Below are positions 25,230 through 33,883 of a stretch of 64,000 bases of DNA, piece by piece; position 1 is the first letter of the stretch; the number at the start of each line of letters is the position of its first letter. A program made the position numbers and the translations under genes. The notes below the pieces were generated by a model. That model worked only from the letters and a program-made list of their open reading frames with translations, did not search any database and was not told the origin of the DNA. The stretch is from Jannaschia formosa (GTDB taxonomy: Bacteria > Pseudomonadota > Alphaproteobacteria > Rhodobacterales > Rhodobacteraceae), in contig NZ_QPLJ01000021.1 in assembly GCF_003340555.1 (NCBI RefSeq), forward strand, positions 1-64,000, given 5' to 3'.

Positions 25230-25862
25230 ATGACCGACATGCCCGCCCCGCCCGAACCCAGCCTCATCCGCATCGCCCGCGGCAGCGGCGAGCCCGCGAA
25301 GGCCGAACCGCTGGAGCTCGGCCCCCGCGTGCGCGACCTGCGCAAGGCCCGCGGCTGGACGCTGGAGCAGGCCGCGCAGCAGGCCGGGCTCGCCCGCTCG
25401 ACCCTGTCGAAGATCGAGAACGGGCAGATGTCGCCGACCTACGACGCCCTGAAGAAGCTGGCCACGGGGCTGGAGATCGGCGTCCCGCAACTCTTTACGC
25501 CGCCTAAGAAAGATCAGGTCACCGGGCGCCGTGCCATCACCCGCGCGGGCGAGGGCCAGGCCCATCCCACCGCCACCTACGAGCACGAGTTGCTGGCCGG
25601 CGCGCTGACGACCAAGCGCATGCTGCCCTACCGCGCCCGCATCCGCGCCCGCTCCTTCGAGGAGTTCGACGGCTGGGTCCGCCACGACGGAGAGGAGTTC
25701 CTGCTGGTCCTGACCGGCACGATCCGCCTGCTGACCGAGTTCTACGAACCCGTCGACATGAAGCGCGGCGACAGCGCCTATTACGACGCCTCGATGGGCC
25801 ACAACGTCGTCAGCACCTCGCCCGAAGACGCCACGATCCTCTGGGTCACCTGCCTCGACTGA
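25230..25862 (+). CDS. XRE-family regulator with C-terminal cupin
   Basis: 210 residues. The N-terminal helix-turn-helix is VRDLRKARGWTLEQAAQQAG followed by LARSTLSKIENGQMSPTYDA. The C-terminal cupin (FDGWVRHDGEEFLLVLTGTI, then YDASMGHNVVSTS) probably senses a small molecule. Regulators with this build control amino-acid, polyamine and nucleobase catabolism. It lies 184 bases upstream of preT in the same direction, so it may control preTA through the inverted repeat at 25976-26003; this is inference. Confidence 0.88.
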   Translation: MTDMPAPPEPSLIRIARGSGEPAKAEPLELGPRVRDLRKARGWTLEQAAQQAGLARSTLSKIENGQMSPTYDALKKLATGLEIGVPQLFTPPKKDQVTGRRAITRAGEGQAHPTATYEHELLAGALTTKRMLPYRARIRARSFEEFDGWVRHDGEEFLLVLTGTIRLLTEFYEPVDMKRGDSAYYDASMGHNVVSTSPEDATILWVTCLD

Positions 25863-25975
25863 CCGCGCCCGCGCCCGGGCCGCTTCCCCGTCTGCCGCAA
25901 GAACAGGCAGGTGCCGCACCCTTGACCGGCGCGCGGTTCCTCCGCTTGACTTCGATCCGGGGCCCGAGAGCGCCC

Positions 25976-26003
25976 GGAAATTTTACCAGTTGATAAAAAT
26001 TCC
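25976..26003. promoter_or_regulatory. 28-bp inverted repeat, candidate preTA operator
   Basis: The left arm GGAAATTTTA and right arm TAAAAATTCC match at nine of ten positions, with centre CCAGTTGA also partly symmetric (CA-N2-TG). It is AT-rich in a GC-rich background and lies 42 bases before the preT start, a normal operator position. The XRE-cupin or the RutR-like regulator are possible binders. Confidence 0.55.
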
Positions 26004-26045
26004 GGACCTGACACTCTGCTCCGATACGAACGGGGAGACTGAACC

Positions 26046-27368
26046 ATGACCGAAGCGTTCCGCCAGGGCGGCATCCTGCCCGGGCGCCTGGGGCCCGAGG
26101 ACCTTTCCCGGAACTTCTCGGACCTGCATGCGGCCTTCGACCGGCACGAGGCGACGGTCGCCGCAGACCGCTGCTACTTCTGCCACGACGCGCCCTGCGT
26201 CACCGCCTGCCCGACCTCCATCGACATCCCGCTCTTCATCCGCCAGATCCAGACCGGCATGCCCGAGGCCGCGGCGAAGACGATCTTCGACCAGAACATC
26301 CTCGGCGGCATGTGCGCCCGCGTCTGCCCGACCGAGACTCTCTGCGAGGAAGCCTGCGTGCGCGAGGCGGCGGAAGGCAAGCCGGTCGAGATCGGCCGCC
26401 TGCAACGCTACGCGACCGACAGCATGATGGCCGCCGGGGAGCATCCCTACACCCGCGCCGCCCCCACCGGAAAGCGCGTGGCCGTCGTCGGGGCCGGGCC
26501 TGCGGGGCTGGCCTGCGCGCATCGTCTCGCGATGCATGGCCATGACGTGACCATGTTCGACGCCCGGCCGAAGCCCGGCGGGCTCAACGAATACGGCATC
26601 GCGCAATACAAGGCGCCGGGGGGCTTCGCTCAGGCCGAGGTCGACTGGCTGCTGAAGATCGGCGGCATCACCGTCGAGACCGGCCGCGCCATCGGCGCCG
26701 GGCTCACCCTGCCCGCCCTGCGCGAGGAGTTCGACGCGGTCTTCCTCGGCATCGGCCTCGCCGGCGTCGGCGCGCTGGGGCTCGAAGGCGAGGACATGAC
26801 CGGCTGCGAGAATGCCGTCGACTTCATCGCCACCCTGCGCCAGACCGAGGACCTGACGACGCTGCCCATCGGCCGCCATGTCGTCGTGATCGGCGGCGGC
26901 ATGACCGCAGTGGACGCCGCCGTGCAGTCGAAGCTCCTGGGCGCGCAATCCGTGACCATCGCCTACCGGCGCGAACAGTCCCGGATGCCGGCCAGCCGCT
27001 ACGAGCAGGACCTCGCCGCGACCCATGGCGTGCAGATCCTGACCCATGTCGTCCCTGTCGCGCTGCGGGGCGACGCCCAGCTCCGCGAGATCGAGCTGGC
27101 CTATGTCGACGGCGACATGAAGCCGACGGGCGAGACCGTCACCCTTAAGGCCGACCAGGTCTTCCGCGCCATCGGTCAGAAAATGGAGGCGGTCGAAGGT
27201 CTGGCCGTCGAGGGCGGCAAGATCGCGATCACCGGCGCCGGCCGCACCTCTGTCGAGGGCGTCTGGGCAGGGGGCGACTGTGCCACGGGCGGCGAGGACC
27301 TGACCGTCACCGCCGTCGCGGAGGGCCGCGACGCGGCCGAGGACATCCACGCCGCGCTCACCGCCTAG
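26046..27368 (+). CDS. preT: NAD-dependent dihydropyrimidine dehydrogenase, PreT subunit
   Basis: 440 residues. Two Fe-S cysteine clusters lie at C43/C46/C51/C55 and C90/C94/C100/C104. An FAD-binding GAGPAG follows at 149-154, and an NAD(P)-binding VVVIGGGMTAVDAAVQSKLL sits further on, as in the glutamate synthase small-subunit family. With PreA it reduces uracil and thymine with NADH, the first step of the reductive pyrimidine pathway. GGGGAG lies upstream of the ATG. It is followed after 58 bases by preA. Confidence 0.93.
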   Translation: MTEAFRQGGILPGRLGPEDLSRNFSDLHAAFDRHEATVAADRCYFCHDAPCVTACPTSIDIPLFIRQIQTGMPEAAAKTIFDQNILGGMCARVCPTETLCEEACVREAAEGKPVEIGRLQRYATDSMMAAGEHPYTRAAPTGKRVAVVGAGPAGLACAHRLAMHGHDVTMFDARPKPGGLNEYGIAQYKAPGGFAQAEVDWLLKIGGITVETGRAIGAGLTLPALREEFDAVFLGIGLAGVGALGLEGEDMTGCENAVDFIATLRQTEDLTTLPIGRHVVVIGGGMTAVDAAVQSKLLGAQSVTIAYRREQSRMPASRYEQDLAATHGVQILTHVVPVALRGDAQLREIELAYVDGDMKPTGETVTLKADQVFRAIGQKMEAVEGLAVEGGKIAITGAGRTSVEGVWAGGDCATGGEDLTVTAVAEGRDAAEDIHAALTA

Positions 27369-27426
27369 GGGGCCTCGCCATGCCCCCCGCCGCGGCGCGC
27401 GCCACAGATCAACAGAGGAGGCTTCC

Positions 27427-28767
27427 ATGGCCGACCTGACCACCGACTTCGTGGGCATCAAGTCCCCCAACCCGTTCTGGCTGGCCTCGGCGCCGCCGAC
27501 CGACAAGGAATACAACGTCCGCCGCGCCTTCGAGGCGGGCTGGGGCGGCGTCGTCTGGAAGACGCTGGGCGCCGAGGGTCCGCCGGTCGTCAACGTCAAC
27601 GGCCCGCGCTACGGCGCGGTCTATGGCGCCGACCGGCGGCTGCTGGGGCTCAACAACATCGAGCTCATCACCGACCGCCCCCTCGAGGTGAACCTGCGCG
27701 AGATCAAGCAGGTCAAGCGCGACTACCCCGACCGCGCCATGGTCGTCTCGATCATGGTCCCCTGCGAGGAGGAGGCGTGGAAGGCGATCCTGCCCCGCGT
27801 CGAGGAGACCGGCGCCGACGGGATCGAACTGAACTTCGGCTGCCCCCACGGCATGTCCGAGCGCGGCATGGGCTCGGCCGTGGGCCAGGTGCCGGAATAC
27901 ATCGAGATGGTCACCCGCTGGTGCAAGCAGTACACGCGGATGCCCGTCATCGTGAAGCTGACCCCCAACATCACCGACATCCGCAAGCCCGCCGCCGCGG
28001 CGCATCGCGGGGGCGCGGACGCGGTCAGCCTCATCAACACGATCAACTCCATCACCAATGTCGATCTCGACCTCTTCGCGCCCGAGCCGACCATCGACGG
28101 CAAGGGCTCGCATGGCGGCTATTGCGGCCCGGCGGTGAAGCCCATCGCGCTCAGCATGGTGTCCGAGATCGCCCGCGCCCCCGAGACCCGTGGCCTGCCC
28201 ATCAGCGGCATCGGCGGCGTCACCACCTGGCGCGACGCGGCGGAGTTCATGGCGCTGGGCGCCGGCAACGTGCAGGTCTGCACGGCGGCCATGACCTACG
28301 GCTTCGGCATCGTGAAGGAGCTGACGGCGGGCCTCTCGCGCTATCTCGACGAGAAGGGCATGACGCTCGGGGACCTGACGGGCCGCGCGGTGCCGAACGT
28401 CACCGACTGGCAGCACCTGAACCTCGAATACGTCACCAAGGCGCGGATCGACCAGGATCTCTGCATCAAGTGCGGCCGCTGCTACGCCGCCTGCGAGGAC
28501 ACCTCGCACCAGGCGATCGGCATGTCCCCCGACCGCACCTTCGAGGTGATCGACGCCGAATGCGTGGCCTGCAACCTCTGCGTCGATGTCTGCCCCGTCG
28601 AGGACTGCATCACCATGGAGCGGCTCGCTCCCGGCACGGTCGATCCGCGCACCGGCCGGACCGTCCGCGCCGAGCCGGCCGACTGGACGACCCATCCCAA
28701 CAACCCGGGCTCGCCCAACTACGTGCCCGCCGGCCAGACCGCGATGGTGAGCGAACCGGCCGAGTGA
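27427..28767 (+). CDS. preA: NAD-dependent dihydropyrimidine dehydrogenase, PreA subunit
   Basis: 446 residues. The N-terminal TIM barrel binds FMN (dihydroorotate-dehydrogenase-like: GVVWKTLGAEGPPVVNVNG, ELNFGCPHGMSERGMGSAVG with the likely active-site C139). The C-terminal ferredoxin module begins with C346/C349/C352/C356 and continues with ECVACNLCVDVCPVEDCI. It receives electrons from PreT and reduces the pyrimidine ring. AGAGGAGG is the ribosome site. Confidence 0.94.
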   Translation: MADLTTDFVGIKSPNPFWLASAPPTDKEYNVRRAFEAGWGGVVWKTLGAEGPPVVNVNGPRYGAVYGADRRLLGLNNIELITDRPLEVNLREIKQVKRDYPDRAMVVSIMVPCEEEAWKAILPRVEETGADGIELNFGCPHGMSERGMGSAVGQVPEYIEMVTRWCKQYTRMPVIVKLTPNITDIRKPAAAAHRGGADAVSLINTINSITNVDLDLFAPEPTIDGKGSHGGYCGPAVKPIALSMVSEIARAPETRGLPISGIGGVTTWRDAAEFMALGAGNVQVCTAAMTYGFGIVKELTAGLSRYLDEKGMTLGDLTGRAVPNVTDWQHLNLEYVTKARIDQDLCIKCGRCYAACEDTSHQAIGMSPDRTFEVIDAECVACNLCVDVCPVEDCITMERLAPGTVDPRTGRTVRAEPADWTTHPNNPGSPNYVPAGQTAMVSEPAE

Positions 28768-28778
28768 CCCGGCGGAGA

Positions 28779-28805
28779 AGGCGCCGCCCCCGAAAGGCGG
28801 CGCCT
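28779..28805 (+). terminator. Terminator-like hairpin after preA
   Basis: A ten-base perfect stem, AGGCGCCGCC (28779-28788) with GGCGGCGCCT (28796-28805), around the loop CCCGAAA. The following bases are CTTCCTGC, so the T tract is poor. It probably closes the preTA transcript. Confidence 0.6.
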
Positions 28806-29148
28806 CTTCCTGCGACCGATCGTGAAAAAGTCAGGCCGCGCCGCCCGCGCGATCCGTCGGATGCAGGCGCAGAATCCCACGGAAACCATGGCATCTTTCC
28901 CGCGCCGCGCCTGCGAGATGGCCGCTCGGCATACCACGGCATCCCGTTAAGTCTCTAATTTCCTTTGATTTTTTCATCTCTCCTCGCTATCGACACCGGG
29001 GGAGGCGGATCGTCATGTTCAACTCGAAGCACGAAGGCGAGGCGCGCAGGTCGGCGCCGAAACTGCGCGAGGCCGCCGCGAGGCGATGCTCGCCCATCCG
29101 GACGGGACGCGCCGCCGCCGCGCCGCGGCCGGCCCGGAGGATGGCGCG
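28806..29148. other. Intergenic region between preA and the CoA transferase gene
   Basis: About 340 bases. A less GC-rich patch around 28940-28985 (TCTCTAATTTCCTTTGATTT) may hold a promoter, but no clear -35/-10 pair or palindrome was found. No gene called. Confidence 0.4.
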
Positions 29149-30387
29149 ATGACCGTGCTGTCGGGCATGCGTGTGGTCGAGGGCTCCGCCTTCGTGGCCG
29201 TTCCGCTGGCGGGCATGACCCTGGCGCAGATGGGCGCCGAGGTGATCCGCTTCGACCGCATCGGCGGCGGGCTCGATGCCGGGCGCTGGCCGCTGGCCCC
29301 GACCGGGCGCAGCCTGTTCTGGCAGGGCATGAACAAGGGCAAGAAGTCCATCGCGGTCGACATGACGTCGCCCGAGGGGCGCGAGGTCGTCACCCGGATC
29401 ATCACCGCCCCCGGCCCCGATGCCGGGCTGTTCCTGACCAACCTGCGCGTGCGCGGCTGGATGGATCACGAGACGCTGCGCGCCCATCGCGACGACCTGA
29501 TCATGGTGACGCTGACCGGCGATCGCCACGGGCGGCCGCAGGTCGACTACACGGTGAACCCGGCGCTCGGCGTGCCGCACATGACCGGGCCCGAGGATCA
29601 CCCCGACCCCGTTGCCCATGCCCTGCCGGCCTGGGACCTGATCGCGGGGAACCTGTGCGTCTCGGCCCTGCTCGCCGCCGAGCGGCACCGGCTGCGCGGT
29701 GGCGGCGGGCAGGAGGTCGAGATCGCGCTGAAGGACGTCGCCGCCGCGACGCTGGGCCATCTCGGCCTGATCGCCGACGCGGCGCTGAACGGCACCGACC
29801 GGGCCAAGGCGGGCAACGCGCTCTATGGCGCCTACGGGCAGGACTTCCTCTGCGCCGACGGACGCCGGGTGATGGTGATCGGCCTCACCCACCGGCAATG
29901 GCGCGGGCTGATTGCGGCGACCGGCACCGGCGAGGCGATGGCGGCGCTCGGCGCGCGGCTGGGCGTCTCGCTCGACGACGAGGGCGCGCGCTGGCGCCAT
30001 CGCAAGGAGATCACCGCGATCCTCGCCCCCTGGTTCGCCGCCCGCCGCGTGCCGGAGTTCGAGGCCGACTTCAACGCCCGCGGCCTGACCTGGTCCGAAT
30101 TCCGGTCGATGCGCGAGGCGCTCGACCACGATCCGGACCTCGGCCCCGACAACCCGCTCTTCTCGCAGCGGGTCCATCCCGGGACCGGCGCCTACCTCAC
30201 GCCCGCCCACCCGGCCGCCTTCGGCGCCGTCCCGCGCATGGCCCCCGGGGTCGCGCCCGAGCTCGGTGCCGATACCGAGCAGATCCTGGCCGAGGTCGCG
30301 GGCCTCGACAGCGGAGAGATCGGGCGCCTCTTCGACCGGGGCATCGTCGCCGCACCGGGCGCGCGGGCGCGGCTTCCTGCGGCCTGA
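29149..30387 (+). CDS. Family III CoA-transferase, mesaconyl-CoA C1-C4 CoA transferase-like
   Basis: 412 residues. The whole length follows the CaiB/BaiF fold, and the blocks GMRVVEGSAFVAVPLAGMTL, GGGLDAGRWPLAPTGRSLFW, QGMNKGKKSIAVDM and VDYTVNPALGVPHMTGP closely resemble, from memory, 2-methylfumaryl-CoA isomerase (Mct) of the 3-hydroxypropionate bicycle. D133 in VDYTVN is the likely catalytic Asp. The reaction would be intramolecular CoA transfer between the carboxyls of mesaconate. A link to pyrimidine breakdown is not obvious; it may serve mesaconate or ethylmalonyl-CoA pathway intermediates. ATG 29149 gives family length; the frame is open slightly upstream. Confidence 0.7.
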   Translation: MTVLSGMRVVEGSAFVAVPLAGMTLAQMGAEVIRFDRIGGGLDAGRWPLAPTGRSLFWQGMNKGKKSIAVDMTSPEGREVVTRIITAPGPDAGLFLTNLRVRGWMDHETLRAHRDDLIMVTLTGDRHGRPQVDYTVNPALGVPHMTGPEDHPDPVAHALPAWDLIAGNLCVSALLAAERHRLRGGGGQEVEIALKDVAAATLGHLGLIADAALNGTDRAKAGNALYGAYGQDFLCADGRRVMVIGLTHRQWRGLIAATGTGEAMAALGARLGVSLDDEGARWRHRKEITAILAPWFAARRVPEFEADFNARGLTWSEFRSMREALDHDPDLGPDNPLFSQRVHPGTGAYLTPAHPAAFGAVPRMAPGVAPELGADTEQILAEVAGLDSGEIGRLFDRGIVAAPGARARLPAA

Positions 30388-30396
30388 CGCGAGGGG

Positions 30397-31008
30397 TCAG
30401 GCCGTCAGGACGCGCCGGAAATGCGTCTCCAGGTGCCGCTCCGCCTCGGCCCAGGGGTCGCGGCGCGCGCCCAGCACCGCCTGAACCTGCGTCTCGAAAT
30501 CGGCATAGTGCTGGGTCAGCGCCCAGACCGAGAAGATCAGGTGATGCGGGTCCGAGGGCGCCAGCCGACCCGCCTCCATCCAGCCCCGGATCACCGCGGA
30601 ATGCTCGTCGACCAGCGCCCGCAACTGCCCCGACAGCGCGTCGCCCATGACCGGCGCGCCGCGCAGGATCTCCCCGGCGAAGAGCCGGCTCTCGCGCGGG
30701 AAGTCGCGGGCCAGCGCCAGCTTGCGCCGGACATAGCCCAGCATCTCCTCCAGCGGCTCGCCCTCCGGGTCGATGGCGCGCAGCGGGTCGAGCCAGGTCT
30801 CCAGCAGGTGGTCGAGCAGGGCGCGATAGATCGCCTCCTTGCTCTTGAAGTAGTAAAGCAGGTTGGGCTTCGACAGGCCGGCCGCGCCGGCGATTCCGTC
30901 CAGCGTCGCACCGGTGAAGCCCTCGGCCGAGAAGGCGTCCAGCGCCGCGTCCAGGATCAGCGCCCGGTTTCTGATCTGGATGCGCGTCGCGCTCTCGTCC
31001 TGCGGCAT
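30397..31008 (-). CDS. TetR-family regulator, RutR-like
   Basis: 203 residues. The N-terminal TetR HTH is ALDAFSAEGFTGATLDGIAG followed by LSKPNLLYYFKSKEAIYRAL. The C-terminal domain matches RutR closely: RESRLFAGEILRGAPVMGDA, LRALVDEHSAVIRGWMEAGR and HHLIFSVWALTQHYADFETQ. RutR is released from DNA by uracil or thymine and controls pyrimidine use. GGGAGG lies just before the chosen ATG. It is divergent from the ureidopropionase gene, with a RutR-box-like palindrome between them. Confidence 0.85.
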   Translation of the reverse strand: MPQDESATRIQIRNRALILDAALDAFSAEGFTGATLDGIAGAAGLSKPNLLYYFKSKEAIYRALLDHLLETWLDPLRAIDPEGEPLEEMLGYVRRKLALARDFPRESRLFAGEILRGAPVMGDALSGQLRALVDEHSAVIRGWMEAGRLAPSDPHHLIFSVWALTQHYADFETQVQAVLGARRDPWAEAERHLETHFRRVLTA

Positions 31009-31112
31009 CGGCCCTCCCTGCGCCCCCGAAGCGCTTTGGCAACCCATACCCGCCGGTCCCCGGTTGACAAGCCCGGTTTCCCCTCGCCGCGCCCGGCGCC
31101 TTCGCGCGGCGG

Positions 31113-31155
31113 TTGACTGCCCCCCGCCCGGTGGTAGCGTCTGACCGGACGGTCA
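31113..31155 (+). promoter_or_regulatory. Promoter-like sequence with RutR-box-like operator
   Basis: TTGACT (31113-31118) and TAGCGT (31135-31140) lie 16 bases apart. Directly after follows TGACCG-GA-CGGTCA (31142-31155), with perfect half-sites, very close to the E. coli RutR consensus TTGACCA-N2-TGGTCAA. A regulator bound here would block initiation. The site lies 20 bases before the ureidopropionase start. Confidence 0.6.
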
Positions 31156-31174
31156 AATCCTGCGGGGGAACGAG

Positions 31175-32431
31175 ATGGCGGCCACGCCCGGACAGAACAT
31201 GCGCGTCGATGCCGATCGGCTGTGGGACAGCCTGATGGAGATGGCGAAGATCGGCCCCGGCGTGGCCGGCGGCAACAATCGCCAGACCCTCACCGATGCC
31301 GATGCCGAGGGCCGCGCGCTGTTCCGCTCCTGGTGCGAGGCGGCGGGGCTGACCATGGGGCTCGACAAGCTCGGCAACATGTTCGCGCGCCGCGAGGGGA
31401 CGGAGGATCTGCCCGCCGTCTATGTCGGCTCCCACCTCGACACCCAGCCGACGGGCGGCAAGTATGACGGCGTGCTCGGCGTGCTGGCCGGGCTGGAGCT
31501 GATCCGCACGCTCGACGACCTGAACGTCCGCACCCGCCATCCCATCGTCGTCACCAACTGGACGAACGAGGAAGGCACCCGCTTCGCCCCCGCCATGCTG
31601 GCCTCGGGCGTCTTCGCCGGCGTGCATGAGCAGGCCTGGGCCGAGGACAAGCGCGACGCGGAAGGAAAGCGCTTCGGCGACGAACTCGACCGCATCGGCT
31701 GGCGCGGCGACGAGGAGGTCGGCGCCCGCCGCGACGACATGCGCGCCTTCTTCGAGCTGCATATCGAGCAGGGCCCGATCCTCGAGGCCGAGGGCAAGGA
31801 CATCGGCGTCGTCACCCACGGGCAGGGCCTGAGCTGGACGCAGGTCACGGTGACGGGCAAGGAGAGCCATACCGGATCGACCCCCATGCCGATGCGCAGG
31901 AACGCCGGGCTCGCCATGGCGCGCATCCTGGAGAAGGTCGACGAGATCGCGCTGGCCCACGCGCCCCATGCCGTCGGCGCCGCGGGCCATATCGATATCT
32001 ACCCGAACTCGCGCAACGTCATTCCAGGCAAGGCGGTCTTCACCGTCGACCTCCGCTCGCCCGACCTTGCCGTCATCGAGGAGATGGAGGGCCAGATGCG
32101 CGCCGCCGCGCAGAAGATCGTCGACGAGATGGGCCTGACCGTCGAGTTCGAGAAGACCGGCGGCTTCGACCCCGTCACCTTCGACGAGGGCTGCGTGAGT
32201 GCCGTGCGCTCCGCCGCCGAGCGGCTGGGCTACAGCCATCGCAACATCATCTCCGGCGCGGGCCACGACGCATGCTGGATCAACCGCGTCTGCCCCACGG
32301 CGATGATCATGACGCCGTGCGTCGACGGCCTCAGCCACAACGAGGCCGAGGAGATCACGAAGGACTGGGCCCGCGCCGGCGCCGACGTCCTGCTGCACGC
32401 GGTGGTCGAGACGGCGGAGGTTGTTACGTGA
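31175..32431 (+). CDS. Zn-dependent N-carbamoyl-beta-alanine amidohydrolase
   Basis: 418 residues of the M20-like hydantoinase/carbamoylase family. Metal and catalytic motifs are YVGSHLDTQPTGGKYDGVLG, NWTNEEGTRFAPAMLASGVF, FFELHIEQGPILE and the late His in DGLSHNEAEE. It hydrolyses N-carbamoyl-beta-alanine to beta-alanine, CO2 and ammonia, the third step after PreTA and dihydropyrimidinase. An L-carbamoylase role is possible, but the setting favours beta-ureidopropionase. Confidence 0.9.
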   Translation: MAATPGQNMRVDADRLWDSLMEMAKIGPGVAGGNNRQTLTDADAEGRALFRSWCEAAGLTMGLDKLGNMFARREGTEDLPAVYVGSHLDTQPTGGKYDGVLGVLAGLELIRTLDDLNVRTRHPIVVTNWTNEEGTRFAPAMLASGVFAGVHEQAWAEDKRDAEGKRFGDELDRIGWRGDEEVGARRDDMRAFFELHIEQGPILEAEGKDIGVVTHGQGLSWTQVTVTGKESHTGSTPMPMRRNAGLAMARILEKVDEIALAHAPHAVGAAGHIDIYPNSRNVIPGKAVFTVDLRSPDLAVIEEMEGQMRAAAQKIVDEMGLTVEFEKTGGFDPVTFDEGCVSAVRSAAERLGYSHRNIISGAGHDACWINRVCPTAMIMTPCVDGLSHNEAEEITKDWARAGADVLLHAVVETAEVVT

Positions 32432-32455
32432 GATGGGCAGCGCTAGCTTTGGATC

Positions 32456-32671
32456 ATGGCGGATACCGGTGAAAAGGTCACGAACGAGCTTCTCCTTGAG
32501 TATCTCAAGGCGATCCAGGGAACACTGGCACGCCATACCGAGGAGCTTCGGGAAATCCGCGAGAGGCTCGGGACGCTCGAGATGCAATACGCGAATCTCG
32601 CCCGCCGGGTGGACCGGATGGACGATCGCATCAGTCGGATCGAGACCCGCCTCGGCCTCGTCGAAGGCTAG
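32456..32671 (+). CDS. Small coiled-coil protein
   Basis: 71 residues with a heptad pattern through almost the whole length (IQGTLARHTEELREIRERLG, then LARRVDRMDDRISRIETRLG). No membrane segment or known domain. Its codon use is somewhat less GC-biased than its neighbours. Position inside the pyrimidine operon may be incidental. Confidence 0.6.
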   Translation: MADTGEKVTNELLLEYLKAIQGTLARHTEELREIRERLGTLEMQYANLARRVDRMDDRISRIETRLGLVEG

Positions 32672-32692
32672 CGCCGCACGGGGGGCCAAGCC

Positions 32693-32887
32693 ATGACCCC
32701 CGGCTCCCTCCCCCGCAAGGTCGCCATCTTCGCCGCGATCTTCTTCGTCGTGAACCTCGCCTTCGACGCCTACCGGGCCGGGGGCGTCACGCCCGGCGCC
32801 GTGACCTCGGCGATCTTCGTCACGATCGTCGCCACCGTCGTCTATGTCGTCTACCTGCGCTGGCGTGCCCGCCGCGACGAGGAGTGA
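32693..32887 (+). CDS. Small two-TM membrane protein
   Basis: 64 residues with two hydrophobic segments (VAIFAAIFFVVNLAFDAY and VTSAIFVTIVATVVYVVYLR) and a basic C-terminal tail. No family recognised. It is followed after four bases by the aldolase gene, suggesting cotranscription. Confidence 0.6.
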   Translation: MTPGSLPRKVAIFAAIFFVVNLAFDAYRAGGVTPGAVTSAIFVTIVATVVYVVYLRWRARRDEE

Positions 32888-32891
32888 TCCC

Positions 32892-33635
32892 ATGGTGACC
32901 CGCCCCACCCCCACCGAAGCCGAGCTTCGCGTCGACCTCGCGGCCTGCCTGCGCCTCGCCGCGCGCGCGGGCTGGAACGAGGCCGTGGCCAACCACTTCT
33001 CGGCCGCCGTCTCCGAGGACGGCCGGAAGTTCCTCGTCAACCCGCGGTGGAAGCATTTCAGCCGGGTCAGGGCCTCGGACCTGCTGCTGGTCGACGCCGA
33101 CGACCCCTCGACCATGAACCGCCCCGACGCGCCCGACCCGACCGCCTGGAACATCCACGGCGCGCTCCACCGCCGCCTGCCGCAGGCCCGCGTCGCGCTG
33201 CACCTGCACCCGCCCTACCTGACGGCGCTGGCGGGGCTGCAGGACCCGCGCATCCTGCCCATCGACCAGACCACCGCGCGCTGGCACAACCGCCTCGCCT
33301 ACGACCTGAGCTTCGGCGGCATCGCCCATGACAGCGAGGAAGGCGAGCGCATCGCCGCCACCTTCGGCAACCACGAGGCGGTGCTGATGGGCAACCACGG
33401 CGCGACGACCATCGGCCCCTCGGCCGCCGAGGCCTTCGACGCCATGTACCATCTGGAGCGCGCGGCCCGCACGATGGTCCTCGCCCTTTCCACCGGGCGT
33501 CCGCTCGCCGTCATGGAGGAGCCGCTGGCCGAGACCACCGCCCAGGGGTGGGAGACGGACCGCAGCGAACGCCACGCCCATTTCGCCGAGATGAAGGCCA
33601 TTCTCGACGCCGAGGACCCCTCCTATGCGCACTAG
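32892..33635 (+). CDS. Class II aldolase/adducin-family protein
   Basis: 247 residues. The fold landmarks are LAARAGWNEAVANHFSAAVS, ALHRRLPQARVALHLHPPYL (metal His pair HLH) and VLMGNHGATTIGPSAAEAFD. Such enzymes cleave or decarboxylate small phosphorylated or hydroxy acids using Zn or Mn. In this operon it might process a semialdehyde or hydroxy acid made after beta-alanine, but that is inference. ATG 32892 follows GGAG; the end overlaps the next gene by 11 bases. Confidence 0.82.
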   Translation: MVTRPTPTEAELRVDLAACLRLAARAGWNEAVANHFSAAVSEDGRKFLVNPRWKHFSRVRASDLLLVDADDPSTMNRPDAPDPTAWNIHGALHRRLPQARVALHLHPPYLTALAGLQDPRILPIDQTTARWHNRLAYDLSFGGIAHDSEEGERIAATFGNHEAVLMGNHGATTIGPSAAEAFDAMYHLERAARTMVLALSTGRPLAVMEEPLAETTAQGWETDRSERHAHFAEMKAILDAEDPSYAH

Positions 33636-33870
33636 CCTCGTCCTTGTCCTGCTGCTCGCCGCCTGCACGACGCCGCAGCGCCCGCCCCCGGTCGACCGTC
33701 CGGATCTCTACGTCACGACCGACGCGCCGGTCCCCTTCGCCGTCCGGCAGCTACTGCCGCGCGGGGTGATCCCGTCCGACGTCCGCGTCCGCGACAACTG
33801 CTACGGCTACGCCGCCGGCGGCACCGTCTATCCCGTCCTCGTCCCGCGCAGCGGGCAATACTGCATCTGA
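33625..33870 (+). CDS. Small lipoprotein
   Basis: 81 residues. A short signal peptide ends in the lipobox LLAAC, and the mature part contains VPFAVRQLLPRGVIPSDVRV and two further Cys. It is outer- or inner-membrane-anchored in the periplasm. Function unknown. The start lies inside the end of the aldolase gene. Confidence 0.65.
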   Translation: MRTSLVLVLLLAACTTPQRPPPVDRPDLYVTTDAPVPFAVRQLLPRGVIPSDVRVRDNCYGYAAGGTVYPVLVPRSGQYCI

Positions 33871-33883
33871 AGGAGCCATCCCC

